A DNA stretch of 64,000 nucleotides, taken from positions 1,178,001-1,242,000 of the forward strand of contig NZ_CP006951.1 of assembly GCF_000830885.1 (NCBI RefSeq), read 5' to 3'. Within the stretch, counting starts at the first letter, position 1. Each line of letters opens with the position of its first letter. The position numbers were made by a program, and so were the translations under genes. Positions 26,197-34,627 of the stretch are shown one piece after another. Source of the DNA: Dehalococcoides mccartyi CG5 (GTDB lineage: Bacteria > Chloroflexota > Dehalococcoidia > Dehalococcoidales > Dehalococcoidaceae). Below the pieces are notes generated by a model that worked only from the letters and a program-made list of their open reading frames with translations, had not been told where the DNA came from and made no database searches.

Positions 26197-26228
26197 AATA
26201 AGCGGGGGGATTAAATCCCCCGCTTATT
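26197..26228 (-). terminator. terminator of rdhAB at 26-28 kb
   Basis: AATAAGCGGGGGG-ATTAAAT-CCCCCGCTTATT forms a strong stem-loop 20 bases past the rdhB stop. An almost identical one is at 45,964. Confidence 0.82.
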
Positions 26229-26247
26229 GAACCTGAAAGACTTTTGA

Positions 26248-26517
26248 TTAAACTTTTTCTTTGTTTCCGGCTATCAGACGCCAGTCAACCACTCCTAAAA
26301 TCACTGCAATAATGCCAAAGATACCCATGCCTACCCAAGCAGCTTTGGTATCATTTTCGGCCAGCGAGCCGTAGAAGTGCTGGACAGCCGCAAAAAGAGC
26401 AATCGTAGCGATTAGGGCAATCAGCCATTGCCACCAGGTAATCTTCTTATTTTGCTTGATGAGCCAGTAAATAGACAGGGCAAATACAGCTCCAACAGCT
26501 AAACCTATAAAATACAT
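26248..26517 (-). CDS. rdhB: RdhB membrane anchor
   Basis: This 89-residue, three-helix protein has ITWWQWLIA (Trp-Gln replacing the common Tyr-Glu). The protein is identical to the RdhB at 46,014, while the RdhA partners differ at many positions. It follows rdhA by 20 bases. Confidence 0.92.
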   Translation of the reverse strand: MYFIGLAVGAVFALSIYWLIKQNKKITWWQWLIALIATIALFAAVQHFYGSLAENDTKAAWVGMGIFGIIAVILGVVDWRLIAGNKEKV

Positions 26518-26537
26518 ATTCTTATCCTTTCACTTTA

Positions 26538-28064
26538 CTAGGCCGTGGTATCAAAACCATAGGTGGGTTGTTCTATATCCCAGAACTCCCACTGCGGTTT
26601 ACGGCCATATTCCATAAACCTTTCCATGTTGGCAAAGAACCCGTTAAACAGGGGAAGATTGGTAGTAGTAACTTTGACCATATCATGGATAAAGGACTCC
26701 GATGTGGAGTTAAAGGGACAGGTACCCTGACAGGTGGGACAATGCGGACATTTTACATTGTCAGTACGCCAACCTCTAAACTGACCCTGCGCCAAACCGT
26801 TACCGGCAGCATCAGGGTTTTCCCAAGTAGAAGGCCCCTTCTGGATAATGCCAAAGGGACAGGAATCTGCACAGATACCGCAGGTCTCACAGAATTTGTA
26901 TGCCCCAAAGTCTATGGGCTTGGTGGGAGCTATAGGCATATCGGTAAGGAAGGCCCAACCATTGGCCCGGTTAGTAGTGCCGTTTTTGGGGTGAATAGTC
27001 GGAGAAGACATCCGCCCATGCTCACCCAAACCGGTTATGGCTGACAGAGGATTTGAGAAACACAAACCGCTCATATTCAGACAATCGTAACCAAGGCCAC
27101 GAATAAACTCCTGCATATGGCACATCATCTTTATATAGCGGGCATAAGAATACCAGACCGCAAAACCTTCTGTAATGCCGGCCTGACGGCGGGTACCTTC
27201 AAAACTCTGGCGGGCAGTAAAGGTAATAATATATTTGCATTTGTTGGGTATGGCATACTCGTCGCCTGTTTCGTAGGGTACATCTATGTCTTTGAACGCA
27301 ACCTGTTTACCGCCTGCATCTCCCTGCCCGGCAAACATGCCACTGGCACCGCCTTTGGCCCTGTGGAAGAATTTAACAGTATCGCTGTCTATTTCAGCAC
27401 AGCCTACATCCTGGGCACCCAGGAAACGGAAGGCATTCCGCACGGTTTTGTAGTTCTCTTCCGGCGTACCCTGCCAACGGGAAGCACCCACATCCTGCGG
27501 GCGGATTGAGAAACACTGCGGCCCCAGGAATGAACTGTAAGAACCGGTACCGCCGGCGGCGATGATAGCATTGCGAACGTTTATGCGTTTGCCGCCCTGA
27601 TACATATCTCCCGGCCACATACCCATCATCATAAATTTGCAGGCATTATCCAAAGCGGTAGTGCGAACATCTCCTGAACCGCCCCAACCTTTGTCCCAGC
27701 CGGGGAATTCTTTTTCACAATAGTCATAGAGGATCAAGGCTTCTGCAGGTGTTTCCAGGTCGTACATATAGCGACCAACCACACCAGCCGCATCATAATC
27801 AGCCGGGGTAGGCTTGGCATGGGATTTAAAATTGTTGGCGTTTTGACGAGACAGCACGTTCCAATCAATTTCTACTGTCGGATTCTTAAATTCCCTCTCT
27901 TTAACATACCAAGGGTATCTATTAACATTTGAACCCAGGGATGTTAATTCATCCACGTCATGAAATACCGGTGCTGATGCGGCAACCGCGCCCAGTCCGG
28001 CTCCGGCCAGACCCAGGCCTTTCATAAAGTCACGTCGTGATAGTGTACTGTGAAGCTTTGACAT
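26538..28064 (-). CDS. rdhA: RdhA, paralogue of the one at 46.3 kb
   Basis: This 508-residue protein has Tat motif SRRDFMKGLGL and Fe-S motifs CETCGICADSCP and CPHCPTCQGTCP. AAGGAGA precedes the ATG. The rdhA at 46,304 aligns over its full length with short differences, and the last ~130 coding bases are nearly identical, as part of a direct duplication that continues through rdhB. Two orphan response regulator genes lie upstream on the same strand. Confidence 0.95.
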   Translation of the reverse strand: MSKLHSTLSRRDFMKGLGLAGAGLGAVAASAPVFHDVDELTSLGSNVNRYPWYVKEREFKNPTVEIDWNVLSRQNANNFKSHAKPTPADYDAAGVVGRYMYDLETPAEALILYDYCEKEFPGWDKGWGGSGDVRTTALDNACKFMMMGMWPGDMYQGGKRINVRNAIIAAGGTGSYSSFLGPQCFSIRPQDVGASRWQGTPEENYKTVRNAFRFLGAQDVGCAEIDSDTVKFFHRAKGGASGMFAGQGDAGGKQVAFKDIDVPYETGDEYAIPNKCKYIITFTARQSFEGTRRQAGITEGFAVWYSYARYIKMMCHMQEFIRGLGYDCLNMSGLCFSNPLSAITGLGEHGRMSSPTIHPKNGTTNRANGWAFLTDMPIAPTKPIDFGAYKFCETCGICADSCPFGIIQKGPSTWENPDAAGNGLAQGQFRGWRTDNVKCPHCPTCQGTCPFNSTSESFIHDMVKVTTTNLPLFNGFFANMERFMEYGRKPQWEFWDIEQPTYGFDTTA

Positions 28065-28161
28065 ACAGACTTCTCCTTATTTTACTTGTTTTTAGCTGGC
28101 TCTAGGGTATTTTCCGGTCTCTCCCGAACGTCATTTTTAAGTTCACCTCCTAACATACAAA

Positions 28162-28803
28162 CTAACTTCTATCGAGCAGATAACCTATACCCCTTTGTTG
28201 AATAATCCGGGGAAAAGATACTTTAGACTTAAGCCGTCGCATATAATAGTGCAGTGTATCCAGCCTAATCTTATCTTCACCCCATATTGCATTTATAAGG
28301 CTTTGGTATTCTATTAAGTGCCCTTGATTTTGTTTTAAGCAAGAATCAAGCCGGTTTTCGGTAGGAGTGAGCTTATATGAGGTTTTGAGATTAAGCGTAT
28401 TGCTATTACTTTCGTTATTGCTGCCATCTATCTTATGTGGTGGTAATTTACGTTTAGGTCGGAGAATAGAATTTATCCTGGCTTTTAGCTCTCTTGGATT
28501 AGGGGGTGAAGATATAAATGAATCTGCTCCAAGTTCAAGAATTTCAGCAGCTTCATTTTGGCTCCCCAGTACCAGTATTGGCATATAGGATAATTGCCTT
28601 ATCAGAAGTGATAATTCGTGTTGAAGTAATTTGATATGAGTCTGATTTACTATTACTAAATCCGCATGAAATTGAGAAGCTTTTTTAAGCCCGTCAGTTT
28701 CATTTTTGGCCAGAATAATTTGATACTCAGCGGCTTTTAGCAAAGAAACAATAGCAGTTGTGTCAGTTATATCATCTATTAAAAGGATACATTCTTTTGC
28801 CAT
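28162..28803 (-). CDS. OmpR-type regulator with a degenerate receiver
   Basis: The C-terminal winged helix (about 135-213; YKLTPTENRLDSCLKQNQG, IQQRGIGYLLDR) is normal. In the receiver the acidic pair DD is kept, but the phospho-acceptor Asp is Asn (DLVIVNQTHIK), the Thr/Ser is Gly (ILVLGSQNE) and the Lys is Ser (FISSPPNPREL). It therefore cannot be switched by normal phosphorylation and may act constitutively or sense another way. GGAG lies 8 bases before the ATG at 28,803; a TTG at 28,809 is in frame. No kinase gene is adjacent. Confidence 0.88.
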   Translation of the reverse strand: MAKECILLIDDITDTTAIVSLLKAAEYQIILAKNETDGLKKASQFHADLVIVNQTHIKLLQHELSLLIRQLSYMPILVLGSQNEAAEILELGADSFISSPPNPRELKARINSILRPKRKLPPHKIDGSNNESNSNTLNLKTSYKLTPTENRLDSCLKQNQGHLIEYQSLINAIWGEDKIRLDTLHYYMRRLKSKVSFPRIIQQRGIGYLLDRS

Positions 28804-28980
28804 CTTCAAACTCCAACCTATTTCAAAACCATATCACGCCAAGGTATCGAAACAGGTGGAGACTATACTTTTTGTGAGTATATTTAATGAAGATTCGGTT
28901 TAATTTAGTGAACTTATGACGATATAATTTAGGTATCAATCAATAATTCACCTACTTGATCCAATGGGAAATATACCAGA

Positions 28981-29673
28981 TTAGAATTGCCTTATCAGGC
29001 TGTAACCTAATCCTCTTTCAGTAACAATAATTTTAGGATATTCCGGGTTTACCTCTATTTTAGCTCTCAGATTATGGATATGCTTTTTCAAGAGATTCAA
29101 ATCTCCGCTATATTCTGTTCCCCATACCTTTTCTAATAGCATCCTGTAGGTGAGCACCTGCCCGCTGTTTCTAGCAAGCAGGGCTAATAAGCTAAATTCA
29201 ATAGGTGTCAGATGAACAGGGATACCGGATTGAGTAAGTTCCCGCCTGTTAAAATTTACTTCCAGACCATTGCTGATAGGAATGGTGCTTTCAGCTTTAA
29301 ATCCCAGATTCATATTACGACGTAAAAGCGCATTGGTAACCGCTTGACACTCAATACCGTTAATTGGCTTTTCTATACATTCATCTGCCCCATCTTCCAA
29401 AAACTGGACTTTGCTACCGATTTCTCCAATCGTATTAAGGATAATAATGGGTATATCAGAGAATTCACGAATACTAATAATTATATTTTGGGTTGTTGAA
29501 TCCAATAAATAGGAATCCAGAATGATAAGGTCAGGCGATAGTGTTTCAATTAACCCTGTCCCTTCGGTAATATTGTCAGATACTGTGTATTCCAGATTTT
29601 GGTAACGGATTTTGAGGCACAACACCAGGTCTTTTAATACTTGGGGATCACCGCACATTATTAATATTTTCAT
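28981..29673 (-). CDS. OmpR-type response regulator, orphan
   Basis: The 230 residues combine a receiver and a winged helix (LTPIEFSLLALLARNSGQVLTYRMLLEKVWG; VTERGLGYSLIRQF). The phospho-Asp (LIILDSYLLD) and Lys (CIEKPIN) are present, but the acidic pocket reads MCGD instead of EDD and the Thr is Asn (IIILNTIGE), so phosphorylation may be weak. It precedes the degenerate regulator at 28,162 by about 180 bases. No cognate kinase is nearby. Confidence 0.87.
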   Translation of the reverse strand: MKILIMCGDPQVLKDLVLCLKIRYQNLEYTVSDNITEGTGLIETLSPDLIILDSYLLDSTTQNIIISIREFSDIPIIILNTIGEIGSKVQFLEDGADECIEKPINGIECQAVTNALLRRNMNLGFKAESTIPISNGLEVNFNRRELTQSGIPVHLTPIEFSLLALLARNSGQVLTYRMLLEKVWGTEYSGDLNLLKKHIHNLRAKIEVNPEYPKIIVTERGLGYSLIRQF

Positions 29674-30337
29674 TGCATGCTGATTTTCCTTATCTCAGAT
29701 TAATCTCCAATACGGAATAAGCAAAGCTATCAGTCCGTATGTCGGGGGGATACATAAAATTAGCATGTAGTCATTAGCTTTATTTTGTCGTCCACATGAT
29801 TATCTGGTACTCCTTCCTGTTATCCCAATATTAGTTTTGAAAATGCCGGGAAGATTCAAGATTTTTAATAATTAAATTTAACATACAAAAGTGTAGAAAC
29901 AGGTTAATATTGTGCTTAAAAAGGTTTATTCTACTGGAAATCTAGTTTAATATTGTGAATGTTTAACGATACATTGTCAGTTTGCTATTTTAATTTTCCC
30001 ACCTCCGGTATTTATAATCAGCTATTAATAGTATATAATGAGATTATCTACTAAGACTATCTTTATATTGATAGTTTATGGCCTGCAAATACGGATGTCA
30101 ATACCTTTTAAATTTGGTACGGTGAATATTAATGAGTATGCTTTCGGATTAATCTAACAAAGACCCCCCGAAGACGAAGGATTCACCTGACCCAAGATAT
30201 CAGACTGGATTAGATGAAATAAAACAGTTTCAATCTCAACTTGGTCTCATATCTGGGCTAGACACGCACAAATAAGTGAGCAAAAGTTATATAAAATGTA
30301 TGTTCTATGATAATATATAGCGGTTAGGAATTATCAG
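29674..30337. other. AT-rich intergenic region with a short ORF relic
   Basis: No full gene is visible in about 660 bases. On the plus strand near 30,150-30,272 a frame reads SNKDPPKTKDSPDPRYQT..., then GLDEIKQFQSQLGLISGLDTHK and a stop. It has coding-like composition, but an in-frame stop separates it from the nearest ATG. It may be a gene remnant. Confidence 0.35.
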
Positions 30338-30850
30338 ATGATTAAAATTCATTGGGAAGATAACATGGATAAATCCAGTCATTTAACGAAGCATCATCTG
30401 CTCTGGATAATGATAACCCAGATTGAACATATAGTAGGGCAATCATTTTCTCAAGAACTCAGGAAAATCGGTTTGACCCGGGAAAAATGGGCAGTTATCC
30501 ATGAGTTAGTATATCTGGGCGGAGAATCTACTCCATACAGGCTCTCAAAGCGATTCGTATATGAACCCCATTCCATTTCGGCACTGCTTAGCCGTATGGA
30601 ACGTGAAGGGTTCATATTAAAAACAAAGGATTTAGCTAAAAAAAATATGGTAAGGGTTTCTCTGACTGATAAATCAAGGGAACTCTACCCAAAGGCTATT
30701 AAGATCTGCCAAGAATTATTTAAGGACATTATGGGAGATATCCCTGAAGAAGATGGGATTGGGTTGTTAGAATCGATATCCCGGTTACGTGATTATTCAA
30801 TTGTTTCTGCAGCGAAGAGAAAAAATCTAACACCCTTTAAATACGAATAA
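30338..30850 (+). CDS. MarR-family transcriptional regulator
   Basis: This 170-residue winged-helix protein has the core TPYRLSKRFVYEPHSISALLSRMEREGFILKTKDLAKKNMVRVSLTDKSR (about 67-115). It closely resembles the MarR at 48,032 (KKNMVR, YEP..S). An internal ATG at 30,365 is an alternative start. No rdhA is directly adjacent on this side; the nearest are 2.3 kb upstream on the other strand and 3.8 kb downstream. Confidence 0.88.
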   Translation: MIKIHWEDNMDKSSHLTKHHLLWIMITQIEHIVGQSFSQELRKIGLTREKWAVIHELVYLGGESTPYRLSKRFVYEPHSISALLSRMEREGFILKTKDLAKKNMVRVSLTDKSRELYPKAIKICQELFKDIMGDIPEEDGIGLLESISRLRDYSIVSAAKRKNLTPFKYE

Positions 30851-30982
30851 CAGATATAATTGAGTATCCATTTCAATTCAAATGACCTCTGATAAATTCT
30901 GCTTGTTTATACCCTGGCTTTACCAACTGGTGTTCTATAGTGATAGCAAAACTCTGATTTTCACATTCGCTAGCCCACTCCT

Positions 30983-31600
30983 TTAGTACCCCCAGCAGTT
31001 CCTGATAGCCTGTTTGACGGCTCTGGTGATCGCTCTGGCCATCATCTCACCCAGTTTGGTATGCCCGCCTACATAAGTGTATTTGCCCCCTGTACCTGAT
31101 ACAGTAATTATTTGGTCTGTACCCGTGCCGGTTGCCTGCCAGTCAGGGTGGACTGCACTCCGTATATCCAGCTCCTGCAAGGCTACGTTCTTGGCCTCGG
31201 TCAGGGTTATATACGAAGATGCAAGGGTGGGTGTCTCAAGGCTTGAGCCGGTCAGCAGGATAACATTAATCGTGCCTATCTTCTCAAACTTGCCGTTACG
31301 CTCTATGCCGCTGGCTTCGTCACAGCCTATCCGCATGGCATTGGTCTTAACCCCGGCGGTGGCAAAGGCCAGCACCCAGAATTCCTCATAGGTTTCTTCC
31401 GCCCAGGCTATATTATCCTGGTCTACCCCGGTGGACAGGAATGAGACATTATCCAGGTCTGTATCGTATCTTTTGAGGACTTCTTCCAGTACTACCGAGT
31501 AGGCTGTTTGCCAGTCTGCCGAGTTGTCATGCATAAAGTCCCAGAGTTCGGGGGGAATATGAGTATTGAGTATATACCTGGCCTTGCCCAGCCCGGTAGC
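30983..31600 (-). pseudogene. cbiZ: adenosylcobinamide amidohydrolase CbiZ, 5'-truncated
   Basis: CbiZ removes the side chain of adenosylcobinamides so that corrinoids can be salvaged, which matters for RdhA cofactors. Visible parts are GLGKARYILNTHIPPEL, VSFLSTGVDQDNIAW, FATAGVKTNAMRIG and KIGTINVILLTGSSLETPTLASSYITLTEAKN, as in the family. The N-terminal part is replaced at about 31,600 by an IS3 orfA fragment on the other strand; the frame continues through it but without similarity to CbiZ. The product is probably inactive or altered. Confidence 0.75.
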
Positions 31601-31718
31601 CTTCGCCATGAGGCAGGCTGAAACGGGGACGCCAGTTCTTGAGATCTGCCGTAAGATGGGCATTGCCAAACAGACTTTCTATAGTTGGAATAAGAAGTAT
31701 ACCGACATAGGTGTGGCT
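31599..31718 (+). mobile_element. IS3-family OrfA fragment
   Basis: The plus strand encodes AFAMRQAETGTPVLEICRKM followed by GIAKQTFYSWNKKYTDIGVA, the N-terminal HTH of IS3-type OrfA. Both ends are missing. It replaces the 5' end of cbiZ. The 80 bases beyond it (31,719-31,800) encode a short frame, VIVFIDVRCFKGDGGLGKNN, on the minus strand that I cannot assign. Confidence 0.8.
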
Positions 31719-31923
31719 AAGGTGTGGAGATGGTAATATTATTTTTACCGAGGCCGCCATCACCTTTAAAACAGCGTACATCAATAAACACAATTACTTT
31801 TCTGACTGACCACTCTTCAGAATAAAGGCCGCTTTTGCAGTTAGAATTTGCCTTTGCCTTACCGCAGCAAGCGGCCTTTTAATTTTGCAAAACTGAAGAG
31901 GGCAATCTGTATGTAAACCAGTA

Positions 31924-31963
31924 CCGTTTCCATCCTGTAGCTATAGCTACAGGATGGAAACGG
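31924..31963. repeat. perfect 40-bp palindrome
   Basis: The arm CCGTTTCCATCCTGTAGCTA is followed directly by its exact reverse complement. There is no loop and no T-run. It lies downstream of the radical SAM genes (minus strand) and could be a terminator or cruciform, or the scar of a deleted element. Confidence 0.85.
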
Positions 31964-32005
31964 AGAAATAAAGAACCGGAAGGATATTAATACCGCGTAT
32001 TTATC

Positions 32006-32863
32006 CTATACTACTCCTTGAATCAGCACCTTCTCCTGTAAATCAGGCCTCCACCCATGTTTGTATCCCAAACTTCCAACTAAAGGCGTCGGCTTGCCAA
32101 AGGTTAGGCTGCCTTCTTCCGGAAAGACACTTAATACCTCTTGCTTTATTTCTTCATCACCCCGAAAGTGGTATACATTGCTCATGTATTTTTTGGCCAC
32201 TTCAGCAGCATTTTCCATCTCCATAGGGGTAGGCCGCCGCCAGACATTATTGCCCGCTTTAAAATACGGCAGCAGAACATATGGTATGTCTTTGTTTATG
32301 CTGCTAAGGAATTTGGCCATGTTTTCTGTTTCGTGATAGTCAATATAGCCAGGTATATAAATGGATTCAACTACCAAGTCTATACCGCTCTTGTATACAT
32401 CATAGAAATTTTGCAAAATCTGCTGGTTGGGAACATCGGTGTAATCCAGATGCAACTCCGGGCTGACAGCTTTGATACCAAAGGCTACTTTGTCCGTATC
32501 CTTCAAATCCGGTAGTTCATAACAATTCGTCAAGAGCACATTGTAAGTCCCATACCGTTTGTGGAGCATTTCGGTTATTGCCGCATACTCAGGATCCAAT
32601 GAGGCTTCCTGCCCTTCCAGCAGTACCCTTTCAAAATCCAGTTTATCCAGTTCCTGCATAACCTCGTGTAGACTCAGGAATCTTTCCGGGGGAGCGGCCA
32701 GACCAGGATCATCATTTACATGCTGTCCAACAAAATCCTTGAGCATAGGGCTGTATATTCTCCTTTTGCAGTAACAGCCCCGGCAACGTATATTGCAGCC
32801 CCAAAACATCAGGGATACTTCTTTGGATTCAGGCGTATAGTAAATATGATATATGTTCGTCAA
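32006..32863 (-). CDS. radical SAM protein, rdh-associated (copy 2)
   Basis: This 285-residue protein has the radical SAM cluster motif CNIRCRGCYCK (Cx3Cx2C, about residue 23) after a FWG lead, as in activating-enzyme-type members. Later motifs are RVLLEGQEASLDPEY and VAFGIKAVSPELH. It overlaps the preceding paralogue gene by 4 bases. It is about 30 residues longer at the C-terminus than its paralogue. The substrate is unknown; a role in protein activation or cofactor modification beside rdh genes is possible. Confidence 0.85.
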   Translation of the reverse strand: MTNIYHIYYTPESKEVSLMFWGCNIRCRGCYCKRRIYSPMLKDFVGQHVNDDPGLAAPPERFLSLHEVMQELDKLDFERVLLEGQEASLDPEYAAITEMLHKRYGTYNVLLTNCYELPDLKDTDKVAFGIKAVSPELHLDYTDVPNQQILQNFYDVYKSGIDLVVESIYIPGYIDYHETENMAKFLSSINKDIPYVLLPYFKAGNNVWRRPTPMEMENAAEVAKKYMSNVYHFRGDEEIKQEVLSVFPEEGSLTFGKPTPLVGSLGYKHGWRPDLQEKVLIQGVV

Positions 32864-33603
32864 AATATCTTTACCACCTCATATTTCATTTCCTCGTCTC
32901 CTTTCCAACTATGGACTTTCCCAAGATGTTTCCGGGCTGTCTTCTCAGCAGCTTCCATTTCCTCATGGGTAGGGTGCCGCCACGGATTAAAACCAGACTT
33001 GAAATATGGAAGTATGTGATAGGGAATATCCTTATTTACCTGAGCAATAAATTCTGCAATGTTCTCAGTTTCAGCAATATCTATAAAACCTGGAATAAAT
33101 ACCGAAGCCACTGATGATTTTAGACCGGCCTGATTAAGACTGATAAAATTTGCCAAAACCTGTCTGTTTGATTTACCGGTATACTCTTTATGAATGCTGT
33201 CTGTTACAGCTTTGAGACCGATGGCTATTTCATCAGTATCCTTTAGTGAAGGCAGGCTATAAATATTGCTGCACAGGGTATTGTAACTACTATATCTTTT
33301 GTGAAGGGCTTGGGTAATTTGAGGATACAGCGGGTCAAGCGAGGCTTCCTGCCCTTCCAGCAAAACTTTCTTTATTTCCAGTTTATCCAGCGTTTTTATG
33401 AGATCTTCAAAGCTGATAAATTGTTCAGGGGAATCTGCAATCACGGTTGGTTCTTCAAATGGCAGATGTAAGTGTTCTGACAGCAGAAAATTGTGGGTTT
33501 CTTTTTTGCACAAACAACCAAGACAATTAAAATTACACCCCCAGAAGAACAGGGATATCTCCTTGGTTTCCGGTGTATAAGAAATATGATAAATATTCGT
33601 CAT
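32860..33603 (-). CDS. radical SAM protein, rdh-associated (copy 1)
   Basis: This 247-residue paralogue of the next gene has the cluster motif CNFNCLGCLCK. Shared segments include KVLLEGQEASLDPLYPQI, IAIGLKAVTDSIHKEYTGK and IPYHILPYFKSG. The ATG at 33,603 has AGG at good distance; an ATG at 33,618 is in frame but too close to its ribosome site. Downstream of the CxxCGxCC gene at 33,648 in one likely transcript. Confidence 0.85.
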   Translation of the reverse strand: MTNIYHISYTPETKEISLFFWGCNFNCLGCLCKKETHNFLLSEHLHLPFEEPTVIADSPEQFISFEDLIKTLDKLEIKKVLLEGQEASLDPLYPQITQALHKRYSSYNTLCSNIYSLPSLKDTDEIAIGLKAVTDSIHKEYTGKSNRQVLANFISLNQAGLKSSVASVFIPGFIDIAETENIAEFIAQVNKDIPYHILPYFKSGFNPWRHPTHEEMEAAEKTARKHLGKVHSWKGDEEMKYEVVKIF

Positions 33604-33647
33604 CACTTTTACCTGCATTCCTCAACTATGAAATCAAGCCCATCGTG

Positions 33648-34220
33648 CTAGATATAAACCATCTCAAGTTTTCCATTTTGATTCACTACATACAGGCCGC
33701 CACAATCAGGATTAAAATTCGGCAAAACGGCTCTTACTTGCTCAAGCGTCCAGTTTGCATTAAAATCTTTTTTCTTCTTTTCCCAGCATTTGGTGTCTTT
33801 GGCAGTTCTGGGACGTACATCATGTATCATGCAAGCGTGGATATCCTTATCAAAGAATATGCAGTACCCCCGGTCATAAGTACGGTGGAAAGGTAAATAT
33901 TTGCCTACCATATCAGCTTGGGTTTCCCTGGCCCATAACATATAAAAACCTTTTTCACTTTCGTTTACTACGGCATACCTGCTGGCAAGCTCCAAAGGGG
34001 TCATATTCAAATAACTAGCAACCTTGTTAAATTCGTTAGGGGTAGGTACGCAGGGCTGTCTAAGGCAACAAAACCCGCACTGCTTACAGACCTTCTGACT
34101 ACCAACTATGTTGCCCTTGTGTTTGTGTTCTTCTTCAGTCAGATACTTTTTCAGCTCTGACTTAAGAATGCCAATATCAATTCCTCTATCCATCCGTAGA
34201 GGTTTATTCATTGTGTACAT
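33648..34220 (-). CDS. CxxCGxCC (YkgJ-type) cluster-binding protein
   Basis: This 190-residue protein has CKQCGFCCLRQPC (about 47-59) and, further on, TYDRGYCIFFDKDIHACMIHDVRPRTAKDTKCW, so all cluster cysteines are present. It is intact, unlike the duplicated relatives at 13.2 and 57.8 kb. It lies between rdhB at 34,338 and the radical SAM genes on the same strand. Function unknown; family members bind Fe-S or Zn. Confidence 0.82.
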   Translation of the reverse strand: MYTMNKPLRMDRGIDIGILKSELKKYLTEEEHKHKGNIVGSQKVCKQCGFCCLRQPCVPTPNEFNKVASYLNMTPLELASRYAVVNESEKGFYMLWARETQADMVGKYLPFHRTYDRGYCIFFDKDIHACMIHDVRPRTAKDTKCWEKKKKDFNANWTLEQVRAVLPNFNPDCGGLYVVNQNGKLEMVYI

Positions 34221-34286
34221 ATTCCCTCACTGATTTTATATGAAGATCTAAATCTGATTGCCATATCATTTTGTGTGTTACCCAGT

Positions 34287-34324
34287 GTCTCCCCTGAGGC
34301 TTTTTAACGGCTTCAGGGGAGACT
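34287..34324 (-). terminator. terminator of rdhAB at 34-36 kb
   Basis: GTCTCCCCTGAGG and CTTCAGGGGAGAC pair across a 12-base loop, just past the rdhB stop. No ssrA-like repeat follows here, unlike most other units. Confidence 0.75.
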
Positions 34325-34337
34325 GTTAAACACCCGT

Positions 34338-34610
34338 TTAAGTGGCTGAGCGTCTGCGCCAAGCCAAAGACCAGGCCAGTGCCAGTAGCACAACTGCGGG
34401 CAAACCCAGTACCAGCAGGAACATATTGGCCGCTTCCTGCTCATATTCGGCCACAGAACCGAAATAGTTTTGAATGGTCATAAGCACCAGGAAAAAGCCC
34501 ACAATGCCCAAAAGCCATTCATACCAGGTGAGTTTGACGCCTTTGATTTTCAGCAACCAGGCCAAACCCATAATTCCAGCGCCAGCAATCAGGGCGATGA
34601 AAAACCACAT
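34338..34610 (-). CDS. rdhB: RdhB membrane anchor
   Basis: This 90-residue, three-helix protein has LTWYEWLLG and EYEQEAANMFLLVLGLPAVVLLALAW. The C-terminus is basic (RRRSAT). It follows rdhA by 17 bases. Confidence 0.92.
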   Translation of the reverse strand: MWFFIALIAGAGIMGLAWLLKIKGVKLTWYEWLLGIVGFFLVLMTIQNYFGSVAEYEQEAANMFLLVLGLPAVVLLALAWSLAWRRRSAT

Positions 34611-34627
34611 ATCTAATTACCTCCCGT

